Assembly (NCBI RefSeq): GCF_005222815.1
Contig: NZ_STGB01000006.1
Location: forward strand, 186,001-250,000
Direction: 5' to 3'
DNA from: Roseomonas sp. AR75
GTDB taxonomy: Bacteria; Pseudomonadota; Alphaproteobacteria; Acetobacterales; Acetobacteraceae
Length of the DNA stretch: 64,000 bases
This document shows, one piece after another, positions 15,185 to 24,850 of this stretch (the stretch's first letter is position 1; every line of letters begins with the position of its first letter). Both the position numbers and the translations under genes were made by a program. The notes beneath the pieces are model-generated. The model had not been told where the DNA came from, ran no database searches, and was given only the letters and a program-made list of their open reading frames with translations.

Positions 15185-17923
15185 GTGACAGACGGATCGG
15201 CCTCCGCCCCGCGCGACCGCGTCCCCCCCGCCGATGGCGCGACCCCTGCCATGGCGCAGTGGTTCGCGGCCAAGGCGGCGCATCCCGACGCCTTCGTCTT
15301 GTTCCGCATGGGCGATTTCTTCGAGCTCTTCTTCAGCGATGCCGAGGAAGCTGCGTCCATCCTGGACATCGCCGTCAGCCATCGCGGCGAGCATCGCGGC
15401 CAGCCCGTACCGATGGCGGGCGTGCCGGCGCATGCGCTGGACGCGTACCTTGCCCGGCTGATCCGCGCCGGCGCGCGCGTGGCGATCTGCGACCAGATGG
15501 AGACGCCGGAGGAAGCCAAGCGCCGCAAGGCGCCGACCATAAGGCGCGAGGTCGTGCGGGTCGTCACGCCCGCGACCGTGACCGAGGACGGGCTGCTCGA
15601 AGCCGCGCGGCCCGCCTGGCTGCTGGCGCTGGCGCCCGCCGAGGCCAAGGGCGAGGGAGATCTGGGGGCGGCCTGGCTCGACATCTCCACCGGCGGCTTC
15701 TGCACCGCCGTGCTGCCGCGCGCGGAACTGGGCACGCTGCTGGCCCAACTGGAACCGGCCGAGGCCGTCACCGTGCCGGACCTGGCGGAAGACCACGAGC
15801 TTGCGCAGCGCCTGCCCGGGCGCATCGCGCCGCGCCTGGTGCCGCGCGATGCGGCGCGGCTGGTGCGGGAGGCCTATGGCGTCGCCACGCTGGACGGTTT
15901 CGGCCGCTTCGCCGAGGCGGAGCTGGCCGCCGCCGCGCTCGCCCTCGGCTACGTCCGCGAAACCCAGGCCGGGCTGCTGCCGCGCCTCGACCCGCCGAGG
16001 CCGCAGACCGATGCCGCCGGCGCCCTGGCGCTGGATGCCGCGACGCGGCGCAGCCTGGAGATTCTCCGGGATCAGCGCGGTGGCACCGAAGCGACGCTGC
16101 TGGGCGCGGTGGACCGCACCCTGACGGCGGCGGGCGCGCGCGAATTGGCCGCGCGCCTGGCTGCGCCGTTGGCCGAGGCCGCGCCCATTGCCGCGCGGCA
16201 CGATGCCGTCGCCTTCCTGCTGGGCGACGAGGCGACGCGCGGCGCGATCCGCACGGCGTTGAAGGGCGCGCCGGACATGGCGCGCGCGCTGGCGCGGCTG
16301 GCGCTGGATCGTTTTGCGCCGCGCGACCTCGGCGCGTTGCAGGCCGGGCTCGATCTCGCCGCGCATCTCGCGGCGACGCTCGCCGCGCCCGCCCTGCCGG
16401 TGCCGGCGCTGGTGGCCGAGGCCGCCGCCGCGCTGCGTGTCGACCCCGCGCTGGGGCAGGAGCTGGGCCGGGCGCTGGCCGAAAAACTGCCGGCGCGGCT
16501 GGAGGATGGCGGGATCATCGCCCCCGGCTACGACGGGGAGCTGGACGCGCTGCGCCGCCTGCGCGATGGCGGGCGGGAGGCGATCGCGGCTTTGCAGTTG
16601 GACCTCGCCCAGGCCTGGGGCGTGGCGAGCCTCAAGATCCGCCACCACCAGCAATTCGGCTTCCTCGCCGAACTCCCCGCCGCGCCGGCGGAGAAGCTGC
16701 TGCGCGATCCGCCGAAGGGCCTCAGGCCGGAGCACGCGCCGATCCACCGCCAGACCATGGCCAACGCCGTGCGCTTCACCTGCACGGCGCTGGCGGAGCT
16801 GGACCGCAAGGTGGCGGAGGCCGGCACCCGCGCCGCGGAGCGGGAGCGCGCCTGCGTCAAGCACATCCGGCGCATGCTGCTGGACGCCGGCGCGCCGATC
16901 GCGGAGGCCGCGCGCGCCATCGCGGAACTTGACATGCACGCGGCCGCCGCCGCGCTGGCGGCCGAGGGCGGCTGGTGCCGGCCGGAGATCACGGATCGTC
17001 CGGAGTTCTGCATCGTCGGCGGCCGCCATCCCGTGGTGGAGGCGGCGCTGCGCCGGGCGCGCGGTCCCGCTTTCGTGCCGAATGATTGCGACCTCTCGCC
17101 GGGACGGCGGCTTTGTCTGCTGACCGGCCCGAACATGGCCGGCAAGTCCACCTGGCTCCGGCAGAACGCGCTGATCGTGGTGCTGGCGCAGGCCGGGCTG
17201 TTCGTGCCCGCCGCCTCCGCCCGGCTCGGCCTGGTGGACCGGCTGTTCTCCCGCGTCGGCGGCGGCGACGACATCGCCGGCGGGCGCTCCACCTTCATGG
17301 TCGAGATGGCGGAGACCGCCGCCATCCTCAACGGCGCCTCGCCCCGCTCCCTCGTCGTGCTGGACGAGGTCGGGCGCGGGACCGCCACCTGGGACGGGCT
17401 TGCCATCGCCTGGGCAGTCCTGGAGGCGCTGCATGACCGCATCCGCTGCCGTGCCATCTTCGCCACGCATTTCCATGAACTCACCGCGCTGGCCGGCCGC
17501 CTGCCGGAACTGCGCCTGGCACAAATGAAGGTGCGGGAATGGCGAGGCGAGGTGGTGTTCCAGCATCTGGTCGGAGACGGCGCAGCCGAGAAATCCTGGG
17601 GCGTGCATGTCGCCCGCCTCGCCGGGGTGCCGCGGGTCGTGCTTGCCCGCGCGGGCCAGGTGCTGAGCGCGCTGGAGGCCAGGGCACGGGCGGGCGGCCC
17701 GGACGCGCTGGCTGAGGAACTTCCGCTCTTTGCAAGCGCCGCCACGCCAGCCCGGACCCCTCCGACCGACCCTCTGCACGCGACGCTTGCGGAGCTGGAC
17801 CCTGATGCCCTCTCTCCGCGCGAGGCGCAGGAGGCGCTCTACCGCCTGAAAGCGATTGTTGCCCAGGATGCCGCAGCGCAACACGACGACACTGTTGCAG
17901 GCGACCCCGAGGCGGTATCGTGA
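15185..17923 (+). CDS. mutS: DNA mismatch repair protein MutS
   Basis: Recognises mismatches and small loops and starts methyl-independent repair with MutL. 912 residues, full length. The mismatch-binding domain has FRMGDFFELFFSDAEEA with the Phe-x-Glu wedge (near residue 45). The ATPase has Walker A GPNMAGKSTW at about 648-657, the DDIAGGRSTFMVEM block, Walker B LVVLDEVGRGT near 723, and FATHFHELT. GTG at 15185 is the start, since no ATG precedes the conserved region except an internal one. glnD begins 13 bases beyond the stop, so the two are cotranscribed. Confidence 0.97.
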   Translation: MTDGSASAPRDRVPPADGATPAMAQWFAAKAAHPDAFVLFRMGDFFELFFSDAEEAASILDIAVSHRGEHRGQPVPMAGVPAHALDAYLARLIRAGARVAICDQMETPEEAKRRKAPTIRREVVRVVTPATVTEDGLLEAARPAWLLALAPAEAKGEGDLGAAWLDISTGGFCTAVLPRAELGTLLAQLEPAEAVTVPDLAEDHELAQRLPGRIAPRLVPRDAARLVREAYGVATLDGFGRFAEAELAAAALALGYVRETQAGLLPRLDPPRPQTDAAGALALDAATRRSLEILRDQRGGTEATLLGAVDRTLTAAGARELAARLAAPLAEAAPIAARHDAVAFLLGDEATRGAIRTALKGAPDMARALARLALDRFAPRDLGALQAGLDLAAHLAATLAAPALPVPALVAEAAAALRVDPALGQELGRALAEKLPARLEDGGIIAPGYDGELDALRRLRDGGREAIAALQLDLAQAWGVASLKIRHHQQFGFLAELPAAPAEKLLRDPPKGLRPEHAPIHRQTMANAVRFTCTALAELDRKVAEAGTRAAERERACVKHIRRMLLDAGAPIAEAARAIAELDMHAAAAALAAEGGWCRPEITDRPEFCIVGGRHPVVEAALRRARGPAFVPNDCDLSPGRRLCLLTGPNMAGKSTWLRQNALIVVLAQAGLFVPAASARLGLVDRLFSRVGGGDDIAGGRSTFMVEMAETAAILNGASPRSLVVLDEVGRGTATWDGLAIAWAVLEALHDRIRCRAIFATHFHELTALAGRLPELRLAQMKVREWRGEVVFQHLVGDGAAEKSWGVHVARLAGVPRVVLARAGQVLSALEARARAGGPDALAEELPLFASAATPARTPPTDPLHATLAELDPDALSPREAQEALYRLKAIVAQDAAAQHDDTVAGDPEAVS

Positions 17924-17936
17924 AAGCGTGATCCGA

Positions 17937-20723
17937 ATGAGCCTTGCGCACGCGCCGGACGCGGCTGGTTCGCCCGCCGCGGAGTCGCCCGAAGTGCTGC
18001 CCGACCTGGTCGCCGCGCTGCTGCCCGGTGGCCGGCCCATCCCGCGCGACGGCGCGCTGGGCCAGCTTCGCCGGCAGCTCGGCCGCATCCAGGGCAAGGT
18101 GCAGCGCGCCTTCGAGGCGCATGAGCTCTCCGGCCTGGCCGCGGCCCGCTGGCTGGCGGCGCTGACGGACGGGCTGGTCTCGGCCATCCATGCCTATACC
18201 GTCGCCATGGTGCCCTCCGGCCCCGAGGGCGGAACCAGGGCGGAGCCGGCCTTCGCCCTGATCGCCACCGGCGGCTATGGCCGCGGCGTGCTGGCGCCCT
18301 ATTCGGATATCGACCTGCTGTTCCTGTCGGACCGGCCGCTCGGGCCGCAGGGGCGTCGGGCGGTGGAGTTCATGCTGTATCTGCTGTGGGACCTCGGCCT
18401 GAAGGTGGGCCATGCCACCCGCACCGTGTCCGAGTGCATCGAGGACGCCCGCGGCGACACCACGATCCAGACCGCGCTGATCGACGCCCGTTTCCTGGCC
18501 GGCGACGCCGCGGTGCATGCGCATTTCGACGCGGCCTTCGCCGCCTTCCGCAAGCAGTCGGGCCTGGCGGCCTTCCTCGCCGCCAAGCGCGCGGAGCGCG
18601 GCGCCCGCCATGCGCGCTATGGCGAGAGCCCCTTCCTCGTGGAGCCGCATGTCAAGGAAGGGCGCGGCGGGCTGCGCGACCTGCAGACGCTCTACTGGCT
18701 GGCGCGCCACGCCTTCGGCGTGCAGCGCATGCCGGAGCTGGTGGGCAAGGACAGCCCCGGCGGCGGGCTGCTGACGCCGCAGGAAGCGCGCGCCATCCGC
18801 CGCGCCTGGAATTTCCTTTGGACGGTGCGCTTCCACCTGCACTACGTGACGGGCCGCGCCGAGGAACGCCTCACCTTCGACCTGCAGCCCGTGGTCGGCG
18901 CGCGCATGGGCTACACGCGCCATGGCGTGCAGGACGGCGTCGAGCGCTTCATGAAGCACCTGTTCCTGACCGCGCGGGACGTGGTGCGGCTGACGCGCCT
19001 GCTGGAACCGGCGCTGGAACGCGCGGCCCTCGGCCCGCCCGCGGTGCTGCCCGCGGGGGACGCGGCGCTGACCCAGGCGGGAATGTCGCTGGCGGACGGC
19101 AAGGTGCTGTTCTCGCCCGACCGCAACGTCGCCGAGGACCCGGCCATCATGCTGCGGCTGGTGCGGGCCGCGCGCGACCGCGGGCTGGAGGTGCATCCAC
19201 TGGCGCATCGCGCGCTGGTGCGCAATGCGCGCTACGCCGTCCGGCTGCGCGACGACGCGGCGGCCAACGCCATCTTCCTGGACATCCTCTCCGGCCGCGA
19301 TGCGGCGCGCTGGCTGCGCATGCTGAACGAGGTCGGCTTCCTCAGCCGCTTCATCCCGGACTGGGCGCGCATCGTCGGGCTGATGCAGTTCGACACCTAC
19401 CACGTCTTCACCGTGGAGGAGCACACGATCGAGGCGATCGGCGTGCTCGGCCAGCTCGAGCGTGGCGAGCTGCATGAGATCGCGCCGGTCGCATCGGAGC
19501 TGATCGGCCAGATCCAGTCGCGCCGTGCGCTGTATGTCGCGGTGCTGCTGCACGACATCGCCAAGGGCCGCGGCGGCGACCATTCCGAACTCGGCGCGGA
19601 GATCGCGCTGGATCTCTGCCCGCGCTTCGGCCTGACGCCGGAGGAGACGGAGACCGTTTCCTGGCTGGTGCTGAACCACCTGCTGGTCAGCCAGACCGCC
19701 TTCAAGCGCGACATCGACGACCCCAAGACCATCCTCGACATCGCCGAGACCGTGCAATCGCCGGAGCGGCTGCGGCTGCTGCTGGTGCTGACCGTCGCCG
19801 ACATGCGCGCCGTCGGGCCGAAGGTGTGGAACGGCTGGAAGGCGACGCTGCTGCGCGAACTGTATTGGCGCGTGGCGGAGGTGCTGGCCGGCGGGCTTTC
19901 CGTGCCGGAACGCGACACCCGCGTGGCGCGGGCGCGGCAGGCTGCGGCGGCGCTGCTGGAAGGCATGCCGGAAGCCGATCTCGATCGCTTCCTCGGCCTC
20001 GGCTATCCCGGCTACTGGCTCTCCTTCGACCCCGAGACCCATGCGCGCCACGCCCGCATGATCCACGATGCCGAGAGCGACGGCGCGCCCCTGACCGTGC
20101 GCACCCGCGTGATCGAGGCGCGCGCGGTGACGGAAGTCACGGTCTATTGCGCGGACCATCCCGGCCTGTTCAGCCGCATCGCCGGCGCGCTGGCGGTGGC
20201 GGGTGCGAGCATCGTGGATGCGCGCATCCACACCATGACCAACGGCATGGCGCTCGACACCTTCTGGGTGCAGGACGCGGCCGGCGGCGCCTTCGATGCG
20301 CCGCATCGGCTGGCGCGGCTGGCGGTGCTGATCGAGCAGTCGCTCTCCGGGCGCCTGCGCCTGGAGGCCGAGATCGGCAAGCTGCGGCGCGAGCCCGCGC
20401 GGCTGCGCGCGGTGCAGATCCCACCGCGGGTGGTGATCGACAACCATGCCTCGAATTCGCACACGGTGATCGAGGTGAACGGCCGCGACCGGCCGGGCCT
20501 TCTGCACGACGTGACAGCGGCGATCAGCGAGAACGGGCTGCAGATCGGCAGCGCGCACATCACCACCTATGGCGTGCGCGCCGTGGACGTCTTCTATGTG
20601 AAGGACGTTTTCGGCCTGAAGGTGGAGAATGAGCGCAAGCTGAAGACGCTGCGCGACGCGCTGGTCGCCGCGCTCGGGGGCGCCGAGGCTGCGCCGGCGG
20701 AGGACGCCGTCAGGGCGGTGTGA
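17937..20723 (+). CDS. glnD: Bifunctional PII uridylyltransferase/uridylyl-removing enzyme
   Basis: Senses glutamine and modifies PII proteins, controlling nitrogen assimilation. About 928 residues: nucleotidyltransferase domain with GGYGRGVLAPYSDIDLLFL near residue 111-130, HD domain with VLLHDIAKGRGGDHSE near 535-550 (the uridylyl-removing site), and two C-terminal ACT domains beginning VTVYCADHPGLFSRIAGAL and VIEVNGRDRPGLLHDVTAAI. The start is uncertain: ATG 17937 is used, with GTG 17928 and ATG 17868 (inside mutS) as options. Its 3' end overlaps the convergent Bcr-type gene by 14 bases. Confidence 0.95.
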   Translation: MSLAHAPDAAGSPAAESPEVLPDLVAALLPGGRPIPRDGALGQLRRQLGRIQGKVQRAFEAHELSGLAAARWLAALTDGLVSAIHAYTVAMVPSGPEGGTRAEPAFALIATGGYGRGVLAPYSDIDLLFLSDRPLGPQGRRAVEFMLYLLWDLGLKVGHATRTVSECIEDARGDTTIQTALIDARFLAGDAAVHAHFDAAFAAFRKQSGLAAFLAAKRAERGARHARYGESPFLVEPHVKEGRGGLRDLQTLYWLARHAFGVQRMPELVGKDSPGGGLLTPQEARAIRRAWNFLWTVRFHLHYVTGRAEERLTFDLQPVVGARMGYTRHGVQDGVERFMKHLFLTARDVVRLTRLLEPALERAALGPPAVLPAGDAALTQAGMSLADGKVLFSPDRNVAEDPAIMLRLVRAARDRGLEVHPLAHRALVRNARYAVRLRDDAAANAIFLDILSGRDAARWLRMLNEVGFLSRFIPDWARIVGLMQFDTYHVFTVEEHTIEAIGVLGQLERGELHEIAPVASELIGQIQSRRALYVAVLLHDIAKGRGGDHSELGAEIALDLCPRFGLTPEETETVSWLVLNHLLVSQTAFKRDIDDPKTILDIAETVQSPERLRLLLVLTVADMRAVGPKVWNGWKATLLRELYWRVAEVLAGGLSVPERDTRVARARQAAAALLEGMPEADLDRFLGLGYPGYWLSFDPETHARHARMIHDAESDGAPLTVRTRVIEARAVTEVTVYCADHPGLFSRIAGALAVAGASIVDARIHTMTNGMALDTFWVQDAAGGAFDAPHRLARLAVLIEQSLSGRLRLEAEIGKLRREPARLRAVQIPPRVVIDNHASNSHTVIEVNGRDRPGLLHDVTAAISENGLQIGSAHITTYGVRAVDVFYVKDVFGLKVENERKLKTLRDALVAALGGAEAAPAEDAVRAV

Positions 20724-21921
20724 CCGCCCGCACCCGCATGGCGACCGCGAAGGCGGCCAGCGCGATGGCCGACGCCGCGAACAGCACGGTGCCCGCGGCG
20801 ATGGCCGGGTTGCTGCCGATCCCCGCCAGCGCCGCGCAGAGCGCGCCGATCGCCATCTGGGCGAAGCCGTATAGGCCGGAGGCCGAGCCCGCCGCGCGCG
20901 GATTCACGCTGAGTGCCTCGCCCAGCGCCGCCGGGGAGGCCATGCCGGCGCCGAAGGTGAAGAGCATCATCGGCGCGACGACCAACGGAACGCTGAGCGC
21001 GCCGGCGAGTGCCGCACCCAGGAAAACCGCCGCGCCCGCCCCGCCGATCAGCGTGCCGCCGAACAGCAGCCGGCGCACCGGCACGCGCTGCACCAGGCGG
21101 CTGGCGGCCAGGCTGCCGAGCCAGGCGCCGAAGATGTTCAGCGCGAGATAGAGCCCGACCTCGCCGGGCGGGCGTCCGAGCTCGACGCCGAGGATGAAGG
21201 GCGCCGCGGCGATATAGGCGTACATCGCCGTCGTCGCGCAGCCGCCGCCGATCGCGAAGCCGAGGAAGCGCGGCGAGGCCGCGAGCCGGCGATAGCTGCG
21301 CAGCACCGCGGCGACTGATTGCCCTGTGCCGCGATGCGTCTCCGGCAGCAGCCGCCAGGCGAGCAGCAGGTTGAGCAGCCCGAGCAGGCTCAGCGCGACG
21401 AAGATCGAGCGCCATCCCGTCAGCGCGGCCAGCGCTGCGCCGATCAGCGGCGCCAGGCCGGGGCCGAGGATGACCATGAGGTTCATCAGCGCCAGGCGCT
21501 GCGCGGCCAGTGCCGTGGTCGTCCCGTCGCGAAGCATGGCGCGTGCGATCACCAGCCCGGCGCAGCCGCCGAGCGCCTGCACCAGCCGCGCCGCGGTGAG
21601 GGACTGCACGCCCGGCGCGGCGGTCGCCCAGAGACCGGCGGCGGTGAACAGTGCAAGGCCGGCCATCAGCACCGGGCGGCGGCCGAAGCGGTCGGAGACG
21701 GGGCCATAGACGAGCTGTCCGAGCGCCAGGCCGAGCACGTAGAAGCTGACGGTGAGCTGCATCGCGGCGGGCGTGGCGCCGAGCGCGGCGCCTGCTTCCG
21801 GCAGGGCGGGCACGAAGACATGCATCGCCATCGTGCCGCTGAGCGTGATCAGCGCGAGCAGCCAGAGCGGCGGCCGCGGATCGGGCGGCGCGCCGGGCTG
21901 GCCCGGCCTGTCCTGCTGCAT
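20710..21921 (-). CDS. Bcr/CflA-type MFS drug exporter
   Basis: A 403-residue major facilitator of the DHA1 drug:proton antiporter group. Twelve hydrophobic segments are visible; motif A appears as GQLVYGPVSDRFGRRPVLMA after segment 2, and the antiporter motif C region is GLVIARAMLRDG with PGLAPLIGAALA. The start MQQDRPGQPG is chosen right before the first membrane helix. It is divergent from the NYN gene and converges with glnD. Substrate unknown. A second member of the same subfamily lies at 62.2-63.4 kb. Confidence 0.9.
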   Translation of the reverse strand: MQQDRPGQPGAPPDPRPPLWLLALITLSGTMAMHVFVPALPEAGAALGATPAAMQLTVSFYVLGLALGQLVYGPVSDRFGRRPVLMAGLALFTAAGLWATAAPGVQSLTAARLVQALGGCAGLVIARAMLRDGTTTALAAQRLALMNLMVILGPGLAPLIGAALAALTGWRSIFVALSLLGLLNLLLAWRLLPETHRGTGQSVAAVLRSYRRLAASPRFLGFAIGGGCATTAMYAYIAAAPFILGVELGRPPGEVGLYLALNIFGAWLGSLAASRLVQRVPVRRLLFGGTLIGGAGAAVFLGAALAGALSVPLVVAPMMLFTFGAGMASPAALGEALSVNPRAAGSASGLYGFAQMAIGALCAALAGIGSNPAIAAGTVLFAASAIALAAFAVAMRVRAVTPP

Positions 21922-22061
21922 GGGCCGAGCGTAGGCGATCCGGCGGGCGATGATAAGCGACGCGCCGGCGCGCGTGCTGCATGACGCTTCCTGACCAATT
22001 CGCACCGTGGCGGATGCGGAATGGCCTTGCCGCGTGAAGGCGCGCTGCGCAGGGTATCGCG

Positions 22062-22727
22062 ATGCGATTGGCCGTTCTGATCGATGCCGAGAATGTGCCG
22101 CCATCCGCGCTCGACCAGGTGATGAGCGCGGTGTCGAAGCGCGGCACGGCAGAGACGAGGCGCGCCTACGGGCGTTGGCCGGAGGGCAAGATCGCCGCGT
22201 GGAAGGATGTGCTGCGCCGCCACGCCTTCTGCCGCGTTTCGCTGGACCCCTGCCTGCCGGGCAAGAATGCCGCCGACATCGCGCTGACGATCGGTGCGAT
22301 GGAATTGCTGCACGAGGGGAAGCACGAGGGCTTCTGCATCGTCTCCAGCGACAGCGACTTCGCGCCGTTGGCGCGGCGCCTGCGTGAATCGTCGCGCAAG
22401 GTGTTCGGCTTCGGGGAGAGCAAAGCCTCGCCGGCTTGGCGAGAGGAGTGCAGCGCCTTCGTCGAGATCGGCGTCGTGCCTGAAGCGCCGGAGCGCATCG
22501 CGCTTCGCAAGCAAATCCTCGCGACTGTAAAGGCCGCCGGCGGCGTCGACGACTACATCCGTCTCAGCGCCGTCGGGCAGAAGCTGAGCGCTCAAGGCAA
22601 GCCGGTGCGCGGGCTGCTCAAGGTTATCGAAAGCGACCTTTTTAGCGGATCAGGCCTGCTCCAACTCAAGCGGCAGGGTATGCCGCCGGATGTCTTTGTC
22701 AGGCTGCTGTCAGCGGCGGCCGAATAG
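22062..22727 (+). CDS. NYN-domain protein (PIN-like RNase fold)
   Basis: A 221-residue protein of the LabA/DUF88-like NYN family. The PIN-like metal site is visible in LAVLIDAENVPPSAL (D8 with N11) and in the block GKNAADIALTIGAMELL and CIVSSDSDFAPLARRLRE (the paired Asp residues near 104-106). The C-terminal part from about residue 150 (DYIRLSAVGQKLSAQGKPVR) resembles an OST-HTH/LOTUS-like winged helix, which would bind RNA. Such proteins are probably RNases with a role in RNA turnover, but no bacterial target is known here. Ends six bases from the convergent lipoprotein gene. Confidence 0.85.
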   Translation: MRLAVLIDAENVPPSALDQVMSAVSKRGTAETRRAYGRWPEGKIAAWKDVLRRHAFCRVSLDPCLPGKNAADIALTIGAMELLHEGKHEGFCIVSSDSDFAPLARRLRESSRKVFGFGESKASPAWREECSAFVEIGVVPEAPERIALRKQILATVKAAGGVDDYIRLSAVGQKLSAQGKPVRGLLKVIESDLFSGSGLLQLKRQGMPPDVFVRLLSAAAE

Positions 22728-22732
22728 CCCTC

Positions 22733-23341
22733 CTACCACCGATACCCATACGGCCGCCCCCAATAGCCGTAGCCGCGCCAGGCGCCATACGGATAGCGCG
22801 GTCCCCAGTAGTAGGGCGCAGGCACCGGAACCGGCGCGACATAGGGATACGCGTAAGGATACGGATAGACCGGCGCGGCATAGGGCACCGCCACCGGCAC
22901 CGGCGGCCCCTGCACGCTGTTGCCCGCTGCCGTCATGCATTGCGCGTAGGCCACGTCGTAATTCGCCTGCAGCCCCGCCGAGGACACCGCCGCCGTGTTG
23001 GCGCCCGCGATCGAGCCCGCCGCCAGCCCCGCGCCCGCCCCGATCGCCGCACCCGCGCCGGCCTGGCCGGTGGCCGAGCCGACCAGCGCGCCCGCGGCGG
23101 CGCCCACCGCCGTGCCGATTGCGGCGCTGCCGACCGCGGCATTCGTCGCCGCCTGCGCCGGTCCGCCATAGCCCGTTCGGGCCGCCGCGTAGTTGCGGCA
23201 GTTCAGGTCCTGCGCCTGGAATCGCTGCAGGTCGCCGCCTTGCGGCGGCATGGCCAGCACGGTCGGCCCCGAGGGCGGCACCACGGCACAACCGCCGAGG
23301 AGAAGGATCGGGAGAAAACGGACAGCGAATGGCTTCTGCAT
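22733..23341 (-). CDS. Glycine-zipper lipoprotein
   Basis: A 202-residue predicted lipoprotein. The signal peptide ends in the lipobox LLLGGC at about residue 18. Residues 75-125 are a glycine/alanine-zipper stretch (AIGTAVGAAAGALVGSATGQ and GAAIGAGAGLAAGSIAG) like those in outer-membrane-associated proteins. The tail from about 150 is unusually rich in Pro and Tyr (VYPYPYAYPYVAPVPVPAPY). Likely anchored in the outer or inner membrane facing the periplasm; function unknown. Confidence 0.82.
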   Translation of the reverse strand: MQKPFAVRFLPILLLGGCAVVPPSGPTVLAMPPQGGDLQRFQAQDLNCRNYAAARTGYGGPAQAATNAAVGSAAIGTAVGAAAGALVGSATGQAGAGAAIGAGAGLAAGSIAGANTAAVSSAGLQANYDVAYAQCMTAAGNSVQGPPVPVAVPYAAPVYPYPYAYPYVAPVPVPAPYYWGPRYPYGAWRGYGYWGRPYGYRW

Positions 23342-23460
23342 GGATCGAACAGATGAGGCTAAGTGAAGCTTTCGCAGCAGGCAACGCAACGTCAACAACC
23401 ATACCGCGCGCCGACGCAAATGAGCAGCGTGGCATGCCAGCGTGAACGGAATCTTCGAAA

Positions 23461-23784
23461 TTATCGGATACTCTGGAATATTGATGGCGTTGAGGACCGC
23501 AACTGCATATTGACTTGCTCTTCACCAGCAGCCTGCCCAGCGCCGCCGATGGCTCGTCCCGTAGGCGCAACCATAGCCGAGCCAGCACCGTTGTGGCTCG
23601 GCCTGCCATCTGTTGCCGTTACAGGCGGAAGACCAGGGTTTGCTGGCCGCACCGTATCGAGCAGGCAGGCTGGGTAGGGGTCACAGGGTCGAGCGCCGCT
23701 CGCCTGAGCCTTTGCCATGCCCATCGGCGCAACGACGCAGACAAGAACAACAAGAACGAACGGCACGGAGGAGAGTAAATACAT
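23461..23784 (-). CDS. Small secreted protein, unknown
   Basis: A 107-residue protein with a clear signal peptide (MYLLSSVPFVLVVLVCVVAP, cleavage near AKAQA, residue 28). The mature part is short and has two Cys (PCDPYPACLLD) that could form a disulfide, followed by low-complexity Gly/Ala/Ser. The ribosome site GAGGA is formed by the stop codon of the upstream 326-residue gene (TGAGGA), eight bases before the ATG, so the two are coupled. Base composition is lower in GC than the surroundings. No family recognised. Confidence 0.55.
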   Translation of the reverse strand: MYLLSSVPFVLVVLVCVVAPMGMAKAQASGARPCDPYPACLLDTVRPANPGLPPVTATDGRPSHNGAGSAMVAPTGRAIGGAGQAAGEEQVNMQLRSSTPSIFQSIR

Positions 23785-23795
23785 GTCAATTTTCC

Positions 23796-24776
23796 TCAGT
23801 TTGGTCCACGCGGTTCGGGAACGATCATTGATACACCTCGGAAGGCGAAAGCGACTGGCCTTTCGAATTCGCGATCGGCAGAAAAATTGTTTCGTGACAA
23901 ATGACTTCCGCCAACACCCCCCTGCGGTGAGCCTTCATTATTGTTGCGTCCGACTGATAATGAGGCGGAACTGTCACTGCGGCGTGCCCGACGCATTTCT
24001 ATACGTTCGGTCGAAAAGACATAACTTACCATCAAGAGGCCTACTTCCACACTCTCGTCGATCATCTCCGGGCCGTGGACCATCTGTATTACGCGGGCCA
24101 ACCTGTCCTTTCGACACTGATTGCTTTGCTCCGCGCACCACTTTGCGAGCTCTATGCTCGCTGACCAAGCATCGATTCCATAGCCGACAGCATGCGGGAT
24201 GCTGATCTCCTCGAGGAATTCCGAATTGGAAGACCCATGAAGTTGGGCCGTATAAGCGCCAGCCGAAGCAAATGCAGTCCCGTCGATCTGACGTGTAATG
24301 TGAGGAAATCCGACTATAGAAACTGCAATTCTCCGATCTCCTTGTTCAACCGAGTATTGAAGGCGTCGGTTTATCCCTTGTGGTTCGCCCCGATTCTGCA
24401 CAGATGTGTCACTGCCAGCCGGTTCGATCGACCGCTGCCGCGGGAAAACGGGCCGTCTGTGGATCGCATCGAGCAGAAGCTCATCAAGATTAACGTGCCC
24501 GATCCTGACGCCATGCCTGACGAGAGGCTCAGGCCTTTGATCTTGTTTTCGAATTGGAAATGCCCAAAGATCACCGACGTGCACATCCTCGCTGGGTGGA
24601 TAAACGGGTCGCAATCCAATCGATTGCATGTTCTGAGCCCATATTTCCGGCGCAGTAGGGTCGGTGAACTGCTGACCGGCTGCAGTGCTCCGCACAGGCG
24701 CAAAGGCCTCGGTCGCAACCATCGCAGCGACTACGACTGCACACGATAGAGCAACGATCCGACCTTGATGCAGCAC
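23796..24776 (-). CDS. Secreted protein of unknown function in AT-richer stretch
   Basis: A 326-residue protein with a signal peptide (ALSCAVVVAAMVATEAFAP, cleavage about residue 27-33). A conserved-looking block LRPVYPPSEDVHVGDLWAFP follows near residue 53-73. The middle is polar, the part AYTAQLHGSSNSEFLEEISI through YGIDAWSASIELAKWCAEQS is mixed alpha/beta, and VEVGLLMVSYVFSTERIEMR precedes a disordered Ser/Arg/Asn tail. I cannot assign a family. It forms a two-gene unit with the 107-residue secreted protein. GC content is visibly lower than in flanking genes, consistent with acquisition or relaxed composition. Confidence 0.6.
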   Translation of the reverse strand: MLHQGRIVALSCAVVVAAMVATEAFAPVRSTAAGQQFTDPTAPEIWAQNMQSIGLRPVYPPSEDVHVGDLWAFPIRKQDQRPEPLVRHGVRIGHVNLDELLLDAIHRRPVFPRQRSIEPAGSDTSVQNRGEPQGINRRLQYSVEQGDRRIAVSIVGFPHITRQIDGTAFASAGAYTAQLHGSSNSEFLEEISIPHAVGYGIDAWSASIELAKWCAEQSNQCRKDRLARVIQMVHGPEMIDESVEVGLLMVSYVFSTERIEMRRARRSDSSASLSVGRNNNEGSPQGGVGGSHLSRNNFSADREFERPVAFAFRGVSMIVPEPRGPN

Positions 24777-24850
24777 GATCGCTCTCGTAACGCCTGAACT
24801 GCGCGGAGGCTACGCTTCAGCCACCCAAATTAGCAATCAAGAATTTCCGC

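Noticed and set aside
15176..18187. A 1003-codon open frame opposite mutS
   Set aside because: Low-complexity Arg/Gly/Gln-rich translation with no motif; mutS on the other strand is complete and conserved.
17481..20558. A 1025-codon open frame opposite glnD
   Set aside because: Same reason: the antisense frame is a codon-bias artefact of glnD.
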